A DNA stretch of 64,000 nucleotides from Nitrosospira sp. Nsp2 (GCF_003050965.1 NZ_QAOU01000001.1:124001-188000); one strand, 5' to 3'; positions 17,038 to 25,866 are shown, counted from the stretch's first letter. A program made the numbers and translations. Notes: generated from the letters alone by a model not told the origin.

Positions 17038-17300
17038 ACTTTGTTCTCCCCTCTGCGGTAGGCCAGCAAGGGACCGCCGATCACTTTGTTGTCGGTACCC
17101 ACCGCGAATAGCTCTAGCCCGTTCACGTCTGCTTGCAAGACAAGCCGGGCCCTGCCTGTGTTGACCAGATCGTCAACAGCGTCCGCGGCCTCCTGGCTGT
17201 GCCGGCCGATGGCGACCACCATCAGCTCCATAACCTGTAACGCTGTTTTGACGCCGTTTTCCAGTGTGTCGAGTATTTGTTCGTCTATTTCCTGTGTCAT
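17028..17300 (-). CDS. hypothetical protein, 90 residues
   Basis: Begins MTQEIDEQILDTLENGVK at 17300, with AAAGGA 8 bases upstream; the longer start at 17336 has no ribosome site. The N-terminal half is helical, the C-terminal half beta-like (RARLVLQADVNGLELFAVG). Family not recognised. It overlaps the start of the next small gene by 10 bases. Likely an early or regulatory gene of the element. Confidence 0.5.
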   Translation of the reverse strand: MTQEIDEQILDTLENGVKTALQVMELMVVAIGRHSQEAADAVDDLVNTGRARLVLQADVNGLELFAVGTDNKVIGGPLLAYRRGENKVCH

Positions 17301-17305
17301 TTTTT

Positions 17306-17509
17306 TTATCCTTTTAGAAAATCGTTTTTTTGGCATTGGCTACGCGAATAAATCACTATCAGCGCGGTTTCCAGCAACCCGTTCCAGAGATCGAAGCCTC
17401 GGGTAGGCCCACCCCCATCAATTACGCGGGTATGCGTGCAACGATGGAAGCGCGGGTTCCAGGTATAAGCGCTTGAGATGTCATGCCCCCCTACCGTTAC
17501 GCTGATCAT
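17306..17509 (-). CDS. hypothetical protein, 67 residues
   Basis: A small ORF starting at 17509 that overlaps the stop of the upstream gene in an ATGA arrangement and ends 6 bases before the next start. It has no recognised domain (ISVTVGGHDISSAYTW...). Position in an overlapping run is the only support. Confidence 0.4.
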   Translation of the reverse strand: MISVTVGGHDISSAYTWNPRFHRCTHTRVIDGGGPTRGFDLWNGLLETALIVIYSRSQCQKNDFLKG

Positions 17510-17907
17510 CTCGCCTCCTTTGCTTCTGCAAGGATCTGCGACTTGATTGCTCGGAAGCAGGTGAGGGCACTGTCGTAATCTGCCAGCGCTCGCTCTAATG
17601 CCTCCGCGTGATCCTCATCAGTAAAGGCATACGCTTCACCGCAAAAACGTACCAATTCAGTCAGCTCGCAACGCGCAACAATCGCCCCTTTATTTTGGGT
17701 AGCTAGTTGCGCGTGTTTTGGTGAGCTTGTTGCGCGGTAGTTGCGTTGCCTGTTGCGTGCTAGATCAAGCAACGACGCGGGTTCTAGGGTAGAGAGTTGC
17801 GCGGTAGTTGCGTTGCCTGTTGCGCTATTTATAGGTGATAGTTGCGCGGTTGCGTTGCTAGTAAACGCAACACGCAACTCGCTCGGTTTTAAGGGGGTAT
17901 TCATCAA
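17506..17907 (-). CDS. hypothetical protein over iteron-like repeats
   Basis: A 133-residue protein starting at 17907 within an ATGA overlap with the helicase gene. Its N-terminal half (MNTPLKPSELRVAF..., rich in Asn, Ala, Thr and Gln) is low in complexity because the DNA there is a cluster of GTTGCG/CGCAAC repeats. The C-terminal half is a normal-looking helical region (CELTELVRFCGEAYAFTDED). No family recognised. The gene may carry the replication origin within its coding sequence. Confidence 0.5.
   Translation of the reverse strand: MMNTPLKPSELRVAFTSNATAQLSPINSATGNATTAQLSTLEPASLLDLARNRQRNYRATSSPKHAQLATQNKGAIVARCELTELVRFCGEAYAFTDEDHAEALERALADYDSALTCFRAIKSQILAEAKEAR
17667..17878. repeat. 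iteron-like GTTGCG cluster, candidate origin
   Basis: Thirteen copies of GTTGCG or its complement CGCAAC occur in 212 bases (for example at 17667, 17674, 17706, 17729, 17740, 17752, 17796, 17807, 17819, 17841, 17849, 17866 and 17873). Two blocks of 28 identical bases start at 17730 and 17797, 67 bases apart, so they are read in different frames by the host gene. The cluster lies beside the RepA-like helicase gene. Confidence 0.65.
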
Positions 17908-18956
17908 CTTCCCCTCCTTGTCCGGTACTGGTTCGAGCTTTTGTCTGCAGCGTTGTTCTGTATCAATCCGGCCTCGGAAGCCTTGCGATACGCTCTGGAG
18001 ACATTCGACTTATGAATACCCAACTCAGCAGCAATGTCTGCCTGGGAGAGCCCTTCATTCGCCAAGGATATAACTCGGTCGTACGTGGACTCGGTTACAG
18101 TCCTCCATACCCAAGTGCTTTTTCCGTCCTCATCAACGGTAAGCTTGGCCTCGATTGGATCAACGTCCGGCCCGGCGAGGTGACGCGCTTTCTCATAGTG
18201 GACTTCGAAGCAAGCGCCGTCGGCCGGATCGTAGTCTGGTGGACGCTGGAGGGATATAACGACATCCAGTAGATCCTCTCGCTTGGATGTTCCGCGCTGC
18301 TGCCCGCTCTTGCCACTGTGATGGATGAACAGAACGCTACGACCAGCGCGTCTCTGAAGTAATGCCCACTCTGATACGCTCACCCAGCTTTCAGCGTCGT
18401 TCTCACGGCCTCCACCGCGCACAAGGCAAGAGAGGTTATCTATCACTATCAACTCTGCCTTGACGCGCTCAGCAACCTCGCTGATTGCTTCTTGGCCGGC
18501 ATGGGTAGCCAAGTCCGGCATTGCACCGTCTTGAAGGTCAGGGGTAATTATCGAGAGATAGCCACGCTCGGGCTCGGCTCCACCGGATGTGATAATGGTG
18601 GTAAGCCGTTCCTGCAATGCGGGCCCCGGCATTTCTCCGTCGACCAGCAACACCCGCCTGGGTTTGTCCGCTTTCCAGTTAAGGAACTCACCCCCACCAG
18701 CTACCGCATAGCTCACCCCTAAGCTAACGTGAGTCTTTCCGGTGCCTCGCCAGCCATAAATCATGCTGAGGCTTTGAGTCATGAGCCAGGGGGATAGCAT
18801 TGTGTCGCGAGGGGGTAAGTCCATACCGATAAAGTCATGTATGCCCACCACCTTTAGCGGCTTATCTAATGGTGGCCTCATTACTTTGGTTAGGGCCGCG
18901 AACGCAGACTTTGCTTCAGGTGATGCCTCTACCGTCGCCATCGCGTTTATGGTCAT
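17904..18956 (-). CDS. RepA-like hexameric helicase / AAA ATPase
   Basis: A 350-residue RecA-fold ATPase like plasmid RSF1010 RepA and phage replicative helicases. Walker A is YGWRGTGKTHVS near 68-79, a DGEMPG motif follows near 106, and Walker B is ELIVIDNLSCL near 170. HHSGK near 214 is a further helicase motif. The C-terminus holds a helix-turn-helix (LSQADIAAELGIHKSNVSRAY near 305-325), which could bind DNA. It would unwind the element's origin. It overlaps its neighbours at both ends by ATGA, so it belongs to the operon running from 19602 to 16499. Confidence 0.88.
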   Translation of the reverse strand: MTINAMATVEASPEAKSAFAALTKVMRPPLDKPLKVVGIHDFIGMDLPPRDTMLSPWLMTQSLSMIYGWRGTGKTHVSLGVSYAVAGGGEFLNWKADKPRRVLLVDGEMPGPALQERLTTIITSGGAEPERGYLSIITPDLQDGAMPDLATHAGQEAISEVAERVKAELIVIDNLSCLVRGGGRENDAESWVSVSEWALLQRRAGRSVLFIHHSGKSGQQRGTSKREDLLDVVISLQRPPDYDPADGACFEVHYEKARHLAGPDVDPIEAKLTVDEDGKSTWVWRTVTESTYDRVISLANEGLSQADIAAELGIHKSNVSRAYRKASEAGLIQNNAADKSSNQYRTRRGS

Positions 18957-19390
18957 GCCGCCTCCGCTTGTTCAACGGTGTGGTAGGGCTTGATAAGAGT
19001 GAGCGCCGGCGCGGTGTCTACCAGGTCAAGCGCAAACGTAGCGAGTAAGCAGGGGTTAACTCGCATGATCTCCTGAACAAGAGCATCCACGCGGTGTGCG
19101 TCTTTATTGCGGTAGATTATTTGTACTGGAAGGCCGGCAAGGAACTTGAACTCTATCTCTGCCGGGTTTGCGCCTGCTGGGATGATGATTCTCGGGTAGG
19201 CCTGAGCCAGATCCCAATCGAAGGAAACCATGACGGTCTTAGAGGGAACCTTGCCGGATTCCCTGATTGACATAAACTGCTTGCCATATGGCGGCAGTCG
19301 TTTAGAATTGCGTTCGGAGTGTACTGTTGTTTTGGTTTCGAGAATCGCCTGGGTTGCCGCCCGGGCGATTTCTTTTGTGGGGTCGGTCAT
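18953..19390 (-). CDS. hypothetical protein, 145 residues
   Basis: Starts at 19390 overlapping the AlpA-like gene's stop, and ends in an ATGA overlap with the helicase gene. The N-terminal third is basic and helical; the middle has the strand-like VMVSFDWDLAQAYPRIIIP. No family is recognised. Its place between a regulator and a replicative helicase suggests a replication accessory function, which is inference only. Confidence 0.55.
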   Translation of the reverse strand: MTDPTKEIARAATQAILETKTTVHSERNSKRLPPYGKQFMSIRESGKVPSKTVMVSFDWDLAQAYPRIIIPAGANPAEIEFKFLAGLPVQIIYRNKDAHRVDALVQEIMRVNPCLLATFALDLVDTAPALTLIKPYHTVEQAEAA

Positions 19391-19602
19391 TCGTCCCCCA
19401 TTTTCGATTTAAGCCAAGCCTCAACGTCCTTTATTGACCAGGCCGTAACCCGAGCGGACAATCGGGCCGGAGCTGGGAAGGTGCCGTTTTTCGTCCATCT
19501 CCACAATGTTGCTTCAGAAATATCCAGACTTGGCGCAAGCCTGGAAGCCCGGATGTAACCCGTCTGAGGTGGATTTTTGTAGTTTAAGTAGAACTTATTC
19601 AT
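19387..19602 (-). CDS. AlpA/excisionase-like DNA-binding protein
   Basis: A 71-residue winged-helix protein: YIRASRLAPSLDISEATLWRW is a MerR/AlpA helix-turn-helix, followed by TKNGTFPAPARLSARVTAWS and the typical closing helix IKDVEAWLKSK. AlpA proteins activate the integrase of P4-like elements or act as excisionases. It begins the operon of replication and small genes, and lies 1 kb from the integrase gene, as expected for this role. Confidence 0.82.
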   Translation of the reverse strand: MNKFYLNYKNPPQTGYIRASRLAPSLDISEATLWRWTKNGTFPAPARLSARVTAWSIKDVEAWLKSKMGDE

Positions 19603-19752
19603 TCAGATTCCTTTAAGTTGGTCAACACGCTATCTTGTAGCGTTGCTATTCATTGCGACCATATGTAGGGTCACAAACGAATTATACATACGTCTGTGGG
19701 CCCGCCGCCAATGCTCGCTTCGCTGACGCAAATCGCTTCCCCCACCCTAAGC

Positions 19753-19804
19753 CCTTGGCGCGTTTTGCTACCCTTCGCCAAGGTCGCGCCGGTCCTTGGC
19801 GAAG
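19753..19804. repeat. alternating inverted repeats
   Basis: CCTTGGCG (19753-19760), CGCCAAGG (19776-19783) and CCTTGGCG (19794-19801) allow two mutually exclusive hairpins. The right one extends to an 11-bp perfect stem (19773-19783 with 19794-19804). No T-run follows on either strand. It lies between the stop at 19816 and the AlpA-like gene start at 19602. Confidence 0.6.
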
Positions 19805-19815
19805 TATCTAGATGC

Positions 19816-20541
19816 CTATTCGACTGTTGCGGCTTTACCGATCGCCAGAGTCGCAGCCATGAACGCGGAAAATTCTGGGTGTGCCTTAATATCCTTTTCC
19901 TTAATGTCATCGAGCGAATATTGATACCTTTGTTTGTCGAAATACACCTGGCCCTCTTCAGCGAGCTCAAGAAGATCAGTTACCAGATCCCGCGCTTTCT
20001 CGATAACTTCACGCGAATAATGGTAGCCACCGTCCGCTCGACAAAAATAGTGATTGAACATTGGCCCAAGCATTTCTTTTAGAATCTGGTACCTTTTAGC
20101 TGAAAACTGCTCGCTGCTTTTTGGAAACGCATCCAATACCTGTTGTTTCTCCGCGTGTATCCGCTCGACGTCTCTGCGCAATATTTCCCGCTGCCTCGCC
20201 GCGTTTTCCTGTTCGATTTCGCGCTCTCTTTCTTCTGGCGTTGTCGATACCTGAACTCTAAACGTGCTTTTGCTTGCCCTAAATATGCGAATGAGGCGGT
20301 TTTCCTCTTGGAACCTCGTTGCCATTACTCCAAAAGGCAGGAGCTTCATTGCCCCTTCAATCAAGCCAACCCGGGTAGCTGTTTTAGCGTTGCCATGGAG
20401 CCCAGGCAACCATTCTGCCTTCACGATTCCAGCCTCAACGAGTTCGGCTTCAGTTCCTCGATAACAATTCCAAGCGCTTCCGGCCCATGTCAGTAACCGC
20501 GCTGCCGCGTCGTTCATTAATGTAGAATTGGCGTTAGCCAT
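19816..20541 (-). CDS. hypothetical protein, 241 residues
   Basis: Starts at 20541 (MANANSTLMNDAAARLL) behind GGGAGGT; the reading frame is open further upstream but has no ribosome site there. Residues around 110-160 form a charged coiled-coil-like region (EEREREIEQENAARQREILRRDVERIHAEK). The C-terminal half is helical. It lies between the integrase and the AlpA-like gene. No named family; it may be a replication or regulatory protein of the element. Confidence 0.6.
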   Translation of the reverse strand: MANANSTLMNDAAARLLTWAGSAWNCYRGTEAELVEAGIVKAEWLPGLHGNAKTATRVGLIEGAMKLLPFGVMATRFQEENRLIRIFRASKSTFRVQVSTTPEEREREIEQENAARQREILRRDVERIHAEKQQVLDAFPKSSEQFSAKRYQILKEMLGPMFNHYFCRADGGYHYSREVIEKARDLVTDLLELAEEGQVYFDKQRYQYSLDDIKEKDIKAHPEFSAFMAATLAIGKAATVE

Positions 20542-20627
20542 GATGCGTACCTCCCGTAAGGTTGCGTTGTGGTCAGGGGTGTCTGGTGCTCTAACACCTT
20601 TCACCCCGCTTTATTGCCTGAAGTCCG

Positions 20628-21851
20628 TCAGGTCACGGTGTTACTCCTTTTCTGCGGCAGCACGCTCCCGGCGCCGCTTTGTATTGTTCCGCAGTATTTA
20701 GCCCAATCCTCCATCATTGCCGTGCGTTTTTCGAACAGATCGCCGCGCCTGTACGCTGCCTCTACCTTGTTGCCGATGGCATGGGCCAGCGCCATTTCTG
20801 CCACATCGCTAGGGTAGTTCGTACACTCTGAAGCCCAATCGCGGAAGGTCGAACGGAAGCCGTGAACGGTTAAATCGCCGCGTCCCATCCGACGAAGCAC
20901 AGCCGACAGACTCATATCAGATAATGCCTTGCCTTCACCGCGACCCGGGAAGATCAATTTTGTAGATTGGTCCATCTGCTCGAGCACGGCAACGGCAGCA
21001 TCGGAAAGCGGTACGCGATGCTCCTTACCGGCTTTCATGCGCTCTTGGGGAATAATCCAGACGCGAGAATCGAGGTCAATCTCTTCCCAAGCGGCCAAAC
21101 GAACCTCACCAGAGCGGCAAGCGGTCAGAATAGCGAATTCTAGGGCCTTAGCGCCATTTCCGGCCTGTTGCCTAAGGGATAGCATTAGCTCAGCCATTTG
21201 CGTGTAACCTAGGGCCGCGTAGTGCGTTATCCTTTTCGCCCTGCTTATGTTCGGCAGGAGATGATCTAGTTGTGCCTTCCATCGAGCGGGGTTGTCGCCT
21301 TCCCGGTACCCGCAGACCGTCGCCCAATCCAATATCGATTCAATGCGGCCGCGTAGCCGGCCAGCTGTCTCTGCTTTCGTCGTCCAGATTGGGCTTAGTA
21401 CTCGCATAACCAGAGCAACGTCGATTTCATTGACTGGTAGCTTTCCCATGACCGGGCCGCAATAGGTTGCAATAGTGCTAGTCCACTGCTCAGCGTGTTT
21501 GACATTCTTCCAGGCAGCGCGGTGTGAGGCGATGTACCGATCGGCGCATTCTTGAAAAGTTACCGTGCCGCGCTTTCTGGCGTTAATGGTGTCGCGCTCA
21601 GCGATGGGATCGGCGCCAGATAATCTCACTCGGCTAGCCTCTAGGCTTTTCTGGCGAGCAGATAGGAGCGTTACTTCGGGATAGGGACCCAATCCCATCC
21701 AGTGCGCCTTACCCGCGAGCGTGTAACGGAATATCCAATGTTTGGAACCGCCATCGGTCACACGGATATACAGTCCAGCACCGTCGCCATAGACGCCCGG
21801 CTTGCTGATTTTCTTGACTGATAAATCCGAAAGTTTGTGCGCCTTGGCCAT
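20628..21851 (-). CDS. P4-type tyrosine integrase
   Basis: A 407-residue integrase with an N-terminal DUF4102 arm-binding domain (LSDLSVKKISKPGVYGDGAGLYIRV), a core-binding domain around 95-190, and the catalytic domain. The catalytic set is present: Arg in LTACRSGEVRL near 246, HGFRSTFRDW (HxxR) near 331, the second His in MALAHAIG near 355 and the Tyr nucleophile in VEAAYRRGDLF near 365. P4-type integrases insert their element at the 3' end of tRNA genes. A tRNA-Ser gene lies 157 bases upstream of this gene with its 3' end facing the island. Confidence 0.95.
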   Translation of the reverse strand: MAKAHKLSDLSVKKISKPGVYGDGAGLYIRVTDGGSKHWIFRYTLAGKAHWMGLGPYPEVTLLSARQKSLEASRVRLSGADPIAERDTINARKRGTVTFQECADRYIASHRAAWKNVKHAEQWTSTIATYCGPVMGKLPVNEIDVALVMRVLSPIWTTKAETAGRLRGRIESILDWATVCGYREGDNPARWKAQLDHLLPNISRAKRITHYAALGYTQMAELMLSLRQQAGNGAKALEFAILTACRSGEVRLAAWEEIDLDSRVWIIPQERMKAGKEHRVPLSDAAVAVLEQMDQSTKLIFPGRGEGKALSDMSLSAVLRRMGRGDLTVHGFRSTFRDWASECTNYPSDVAEMALAHAIGNKVEAAYRRGDLFEKRTAMMEDWAKYCGTIQSGAGSVLPQKRSNTVT

Positions 21852-22007
21852 TTCAATACTGTAGAGGTGATATACAAAACACTCTACAACAAAGCATGCG
21901 ATTATGCAAGACCTTGTGAGGCTAAGTGAGAGGACAAAACTGGGGTAAAACGGCGTGGTTACTAGGATTTTGAGGGGATGTGAGGCTATGTGAGACCATA
22001 GTTCCGG

Positions 22008-22092
22008 CGGAAGCGGTGAGATTCGAACTCACGGACGGTTGCCCGTCGCTGGTTTTCAAGACCAGTGCCTTAAACCGCTCGGCCACGCTTCC
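22008..22092 (-). tRNA. tRNA-Ser (anticodon UGA)
   Basis: An 85-base minus-strand tRNA. The acceptor stem is GGAAGCG (from 22092) with CGCTTCC (ending 22009), then discriminator G at 22008. The D arm has GGCCGAGCGG, the anticodon loop reads CTTGAAA with TGA as anticodon, a long variable arm identifies a serine tRNA, and the T arm has GTTCGAATC. The CCA end is not encoded: the bases that follow are CCG. Its 3' end is the likely attachment site of the integrase-bearing element on its left. I did not find a second copy of the tRNA end at the far side. Confidence 0.95.
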
Positions 22093-22316
22093 GGGGCGCC
22101 TATTCTAGCATAAGCCTCGGTATCGTTTTTCTCATAGCAACCGTCGTAAGCCGGCTATCAGCAATGTGTTGCGGAAACAACAGGCACTCCGCCTTAAGCA
22201 CAGCAATAGAGTCGAGTAAACATCAGTGTTGCTCGGTCTGAAAGGGCAGTAGAGTAATAACCGCTGTCTTTGTGGCCGCGCATGTTGAAGGATTGCTGGC
22301 TGCGGTTGATTGCCTG

Positions 22317-23657
22317 CTAACGCCCAAGCAGTTCACCGATCGGTTTAAGCGACTCAATTCGATCACAAACCACTTTGGCAATAGCCAGCAGTGGCGCTCC
22401 CAGCAACAGGCCGGCCAAACCCCACAGCCAGGCGAAAAATAACAGGACGATGAAGAGCACGGCTGCGTTCACGCGCGCAAATTTTCCTTGTAACCATGTC
22501 GTAAACACCATTCCGATTACGAAGGAAACGACCACGGAAGCGGCAGTTACAGAGAGTGCGAGCGGGAGTGACCCGAATTGCAGCAAGCCGGATATACCAC
22601 TGGCGATCGCAATCGTGACTGTTCCAAGATACGGAATGAAGCGCAGCGCCCCGGCAGCTACGCCCCACGCGCCGGCATGGTCGAGTCCGATGGCTTCGAA
22701 GGCGAGCCATGTCAGGACCGCGATGAGAATGTTTGATATCAGGATGACAAGCAGGTAGCGCTGGATCTGTACGTCTACCTCTTCAAGTATCCGGACTGCA
22801 TCTTTCTTCCGTGACAGCGACGGCCCGACAAGTTTTACCAGTTTGCGTCTAAAATGCGTACCCGCGGCGAGCAGAAAGTAAGTAAGCAACAACACTACGG
22901 GAGCTTGCGCTGCAAACGCGACAAGGAGTGCCGCCTGAGTGAGTACGAAGTCCCGCAGCCATGTGCTGGGGTTAGGCTCCTGGGTAATAACCACCGGTGC
23001 GGCTTCTGATTTCAAACCGGCATCAACAGCCGCATTTTCCAGTTCGTTGGCAGCTTCCCGAACACGCTCGAGGGTTGCCGGCTTAGTGGATAACAAATTG
23101 TGCAGATTCTGTCGTAGCTTTCGGGCAGCTTCAGGAAGCTTTTCGATGATTGCTTCAGTATCGGCACTTAAATAGAGTACCGTCCAGGATGTGCCGCCGA
23201 CGAGCGCGCCCAATACCAATGCTGATGCGATTACACGCGGAACGTGATAGCGCTCGAACCAGTCCACGATCGGCCCTAACGTGTAGCTCACGAGAATGCC
23301 GAATAATAGGGGAACGAAGAAAGCACGGGCGAAATGTAGCGCAGCAACCAGCGCAATGATGGCCAGTATCCATAGTGCCGTCGCTATCTTGCGATTAATT
23401 AAAGCGGGGGCTGGCGCTGTTTCATCCTCCGTGATTGACGGGGCAGCGTCATGGAGGGATGCTTTTGATTCACCCTGATATTCACCGGCGGGGACTTCAT
23501 GGTTCGTGCCCAGGGGCGCTAATTTTTCTGGGATGATAGAACCGGCGTTGCGTCCAGATACATCATTCAATTGGCAGGCCCTTTCTTTTACCTTTTTCTT
23601 TCTGTTTGTTTTCTGCTTATTCGTGGGCGCAACGCCGGCCACAAAAGATTGCGGCAA
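22317..23657 (-). CDS. AI-2E family transporter (PerM-like)
   Basis: A membrane protein of about 446 residues in the AI-2E/PerM family: hydrophobic segments start near residue 90 (IATALWILAIIALVAALHFA), a long soluble region follows near 150-220, and then five or so helices with the family motif SYTLGPIVDWFER near 125 and LRFIPYLGTVTIAI near 340. The family exports small molecules or sodium; autoinducer-2 export is proven only for some members. The first 85 residues are a polar extension and the reading frame opens with TTG, so the true start may lie further in. Confidence 0.85.
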   Translation of the reverse strand: MPQSFVAGVAPTNKQKTNRKKKVKERACQLNDVSGRNAGSIIPEKLAPLGTNHEVPAGEYQGESKASLHDAAPSITEDETAPAPALINRKIATALWILAIIALVAALHFARAFFVPLLFGILVSYTLGPIVDWFERYHVPRVIASALVLGALVGGTSWTVLYLSADTEAIIEKLPEAARKLRQNLHNLLSTKPATLERVREAANELENAAVDAGLKSEAAPVVITQEPNPSTWLRDFVLTQAALLVAFAAQAPVVLLLTYFLLAAGTHFRRKLVKLVGPSLSRKKDAVRILEEVDVQIQRYLLVILISNILIAVLTWLAFEAIGLDHAGAWGVAAGALRFIPYLGTVTIAIASGISGLLQFGSLPLALSVTAASVVVSFVIGMVFTTWLQGKFARVNAAVLFIVLLFFAWLWGLAGLLLGAPLLAIAKVVCDRIESLKPIGELLGR

Positions 23658-23698
23658 TCTTGGGGATTAGCTTCGCATACGTGCGGCTATTACGATTA

Positions 23699-24187
23699 TC
23701 ACGATTCGCGCCGTCTTTTCCGCTTCATCAGGCAGATTGCGGTCCCCAGCAATACGGATCCGATCGCAAGTTTTCGAACCGCGCCTGCGCGGTTGTACTT
23801 TAACTCTGCCTTCCAGCCCATCTCATCAAGAATATGGGGGATATGACCTTTGTTCAAATCCTGGACTAGCCCTTCGCATACGTTTACCCGGTCAGCAAAC
23901 AGCAGGAGCAGCCAATGGCGGATATCGTTCTCGCTAAATTTGAAGGCCCCACGGCGTATCAATCCGCTCAACCCGGATGGCGGGGTACTTGTGCCGAAGA
24001 TGGGTGTGATACCCGGGCGCTCATTCGAACGCAGGATTTCGATTTTTTGTTCCTGCTGGTCCGGTTGATCCCAGTGCACGCCAGTAAGGCGAGCGGGCAT
24101 TCTTTCTTTTGGATACGCGGGCCTGTTTTGCGGATCCAGATCAGCACCCCATCCTTGAACATGGGAATAGTCGTTTGCAGTTTTCAT
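23699..24187 (-). CDS. hypothetical protein with C-terminal membrane helix
   Basis: A 162-residue protein starting at 24187 (MKTANDYSHVQGWGADLDPQ), behind a perfect AGGAGGAGG. The N-terminal part reads NRPAYPKERMPARLTGVHW, a conserved look, and the C-terminus has a single hydrophobic segment (LAIGSVLLGTAICLM) followed by the basic KRKRRR tail. It follows the alcohol dehydrogenase gene by 29 bases on the same strand, so the two are probably cotranscribed. The proteins may work together, but I know of no defined role. Confidence 0.7.
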   Translation of the reverse strand: MKTANDYSHVQGWGADLDPQNRPAYPKERMPARLTGVHWDQPDQQEQKIEILRSNERPGITPIFGTSTPPSGLSGLIRRGAFKFSENDIRHWLLLLFADRVNVCEGLVQDLNKGHIPHILDEMGWKAELKYNRAGAVRKLAIGSVLLGTAICLMKRKRRRES

Positions 24188-24216
24188 AATGACCTCCTCC
24201 TGTAGCTTGGGGCAGC

Positions 24217-25371
24217 TCAATGTCGAGCGCTCGGCGGAAACAATATCGTTTTGATGCAATTATCGAGTTTGCTTGAAAAAATATGATACGCATCCGAAAC
24301 CTCTTCCAGGGGAACCCTATGTGTAATGATTTTTTTCGGTTCTATCCGCCCGGCCTGGATGTGTTCGATTAAACGCGGCAAGTGTCGCTTGACGCTCGCC
24401 TGGTTCATGCGAAGCGTAAGGCCCTTGTTTAGGGCGTTACCAATGGGAATGGCATTAAAAGTAGGCCCGTAAACCCCGACAATCGATACGTTGCCACCTT
24501 TACGCACGGAATTGATGGCCCAGTGGAGGGCAGTAGCGGAACCCGCCTGCAGTTTCATTACCACTCCGGCAAACTTCTGCGCAAAGCTCCCGTCAGCCTC
24601 GCATCCAACCGCGTCAATGCATACGTCGGCCCCCAGCCAGTCCGTCATCTTTTTGATGTGAATCGCCATATCGTCCACTTCCTTGAAATTGACGATTTCA
24701 CACTGGGCGAAATTCTTTACGAACTCTAAGCGATACTCCAAATGATCAACGACGATCACACGACCGGCTCCCATTAGCCAAGAGCATTTGGCGGCGAAAA
24801 TACCTACCGGGCCGGCGCCAAAAACGACGACAGTGTCACCTTCCTTAATGTCCCCCATTTCGGCCGCCTGATACCCCGTGGGATAAGCATCAGTTAACAG
24901 CACCGCATCATCCAGATCCAAGTCCGAGGGGATAACGGTAGGGTCGATATCAGCCATGGGCACGCGGACAAATTCGGCCTGGCCCCCATCGTAACCGCCG
25001 GCACTGTGGGAGTAGCCATAGATTCCGCCGATTGCTGTAGCTTCAGGATTGGTGTTATGGCAGTTTCCGTAGAGCTCGCGTTTGCAGAAGAAACAGGAGC
25101 CACAGAAGATGTTAAAAGGGACCAGGACGTGATCCCCGACCTTTAGATTCTGAACCGATGAACCCACTTCCTCGACAACGCCGGTAAACTCGTGTCCGAA
25201 GGTCATGCCGACCCGGGTGTCTGGGACCAGCCCATGATAAAGGTGCAGGTCCGAACCGCATATGCAAGAACGCGATACTCGAACGATGGCGTCATTAGGA
25301 TGTTCAATAACGGGATCGGGTTTTTGCTCTGCGCGAACCCGATAAGGCCCTCTGTAATTCATTGCTAACAT
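24217..25371 (-). CDS. zinc-dependent alcohol dehydrogenase
   Basis: A 384-residue medium-chain dehydrogenase. Catalytic-zinc ligands are C38 (in CGSDLHLYHG) and H60-E61 (FGHEF); the structural zinc cysteines are C90, C93, C96 and C104. The Rossmann motif is VVVFGAGPVGIFAAK near 184-198. The layout resembles the glutathione-independent formaldehyde dehydrogenase and threonine-dehydrogenase-like branch. Substrate cannot be told from sequence; aldehyde or alcohol oxidation with NAD is expected. The gene lies first in a two-gene unit. Confidence 0.88.
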   Translation of the reverse strand: MLAMNYRGPYRVRAEQKPDPVIEHPNDAIVRVSRSCICGSDLHLYHGLVPDTRVGMTFGHEFTGVVEEVGSSVQNLKVGDHVLVPFNIFCGSCFFCKRELYGNCHNTNPEATAIGGIYGYSHSAGGYDGGQAEFVRVPMADIDPTVIPSDLDLDDAVLLTDAYPTGYQAAEMGDIKEGDTVVVFGAGPVGIFAAKCSWLMGAGRVIVVDHLEYRLEFVKNFAQCEIVNFKEVDDMAIHIKKMTDWLGADVCIDAVGCEADGSFAQKFAGVVMKLQAGSATALHWAINSVRKGGNVSIVGVYGPTFNAIPIGNALNKGLTLRMNQASVKRHLPRLIEHIQAGRIEPKKIITHRVPLEEVSDAYHIFSSKLDNCIKTILFPPSARH

Positions 25372-25866
25372 AATTTTCTCCTTTGCAAAAATGCTGCTCT
25401 AACGAGCTGCCTATCAGGAAGGAAATCAGGCGAGGAGGTATACGGTACGGTCATTCATTCACCTAAGGAGGCACAAACCAGACTAAGCGGATGAGGGGAG
25501 GGAGTCTGTGTGGTAAACCACGTTAATGCGGTGTGGAGGCCGGAAACGGCGCTCTCTTTATAGTCGTATAAACCGGGGGGAGAACGCCTGGACAGGAGCG
25601 CGGTAGAGCAGCAGGCAAGGGGTTCAGGCAAGCGTGGACACAGTACAGATCAGGCATGTGGCAAGACAACACGTGCAGTGTCCTGATGCGACCAATCGAG
25701 TAAAAGCGAGATGGGGTTCGATCTTGGACTCATACTCATCAGTAAGCTGTACTTTGGTACAATACGAAAAGTCGCGTACTTGCGCTATTTTATTAGACGT
25801 AAGTACCGTTATAGGTAGAGACTGCTTCTTGCTCCTACCCTTATTTATTCAATAAAAATCCGTAGC
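25372..25866. other. intergenic, no gene seen
   Basis: Divergent spacer between the alcohol dehydrogenase (-) and a small + strand gene. I see AGGAG for the dehydrogenase start near 25376-25382 (read on the minus strand) and a partial palindrome TGTACTTTGGTACA at 25747-25760, but no ORF with family likeness or good ribosome site. Confidence 0.4.

Noticed and set aside
7400-22092. A direct repeat of the tRNA-Ser end at the left side of the island
   Set aside because: I looked for the T-arm and acceptor sequence to the left of the integrase and found no convincing copy, so the left border stays open.
25634-25855. A 73-codon + strand frame
   Set aside because: Composition and lack of ribosome site do not support a gene.
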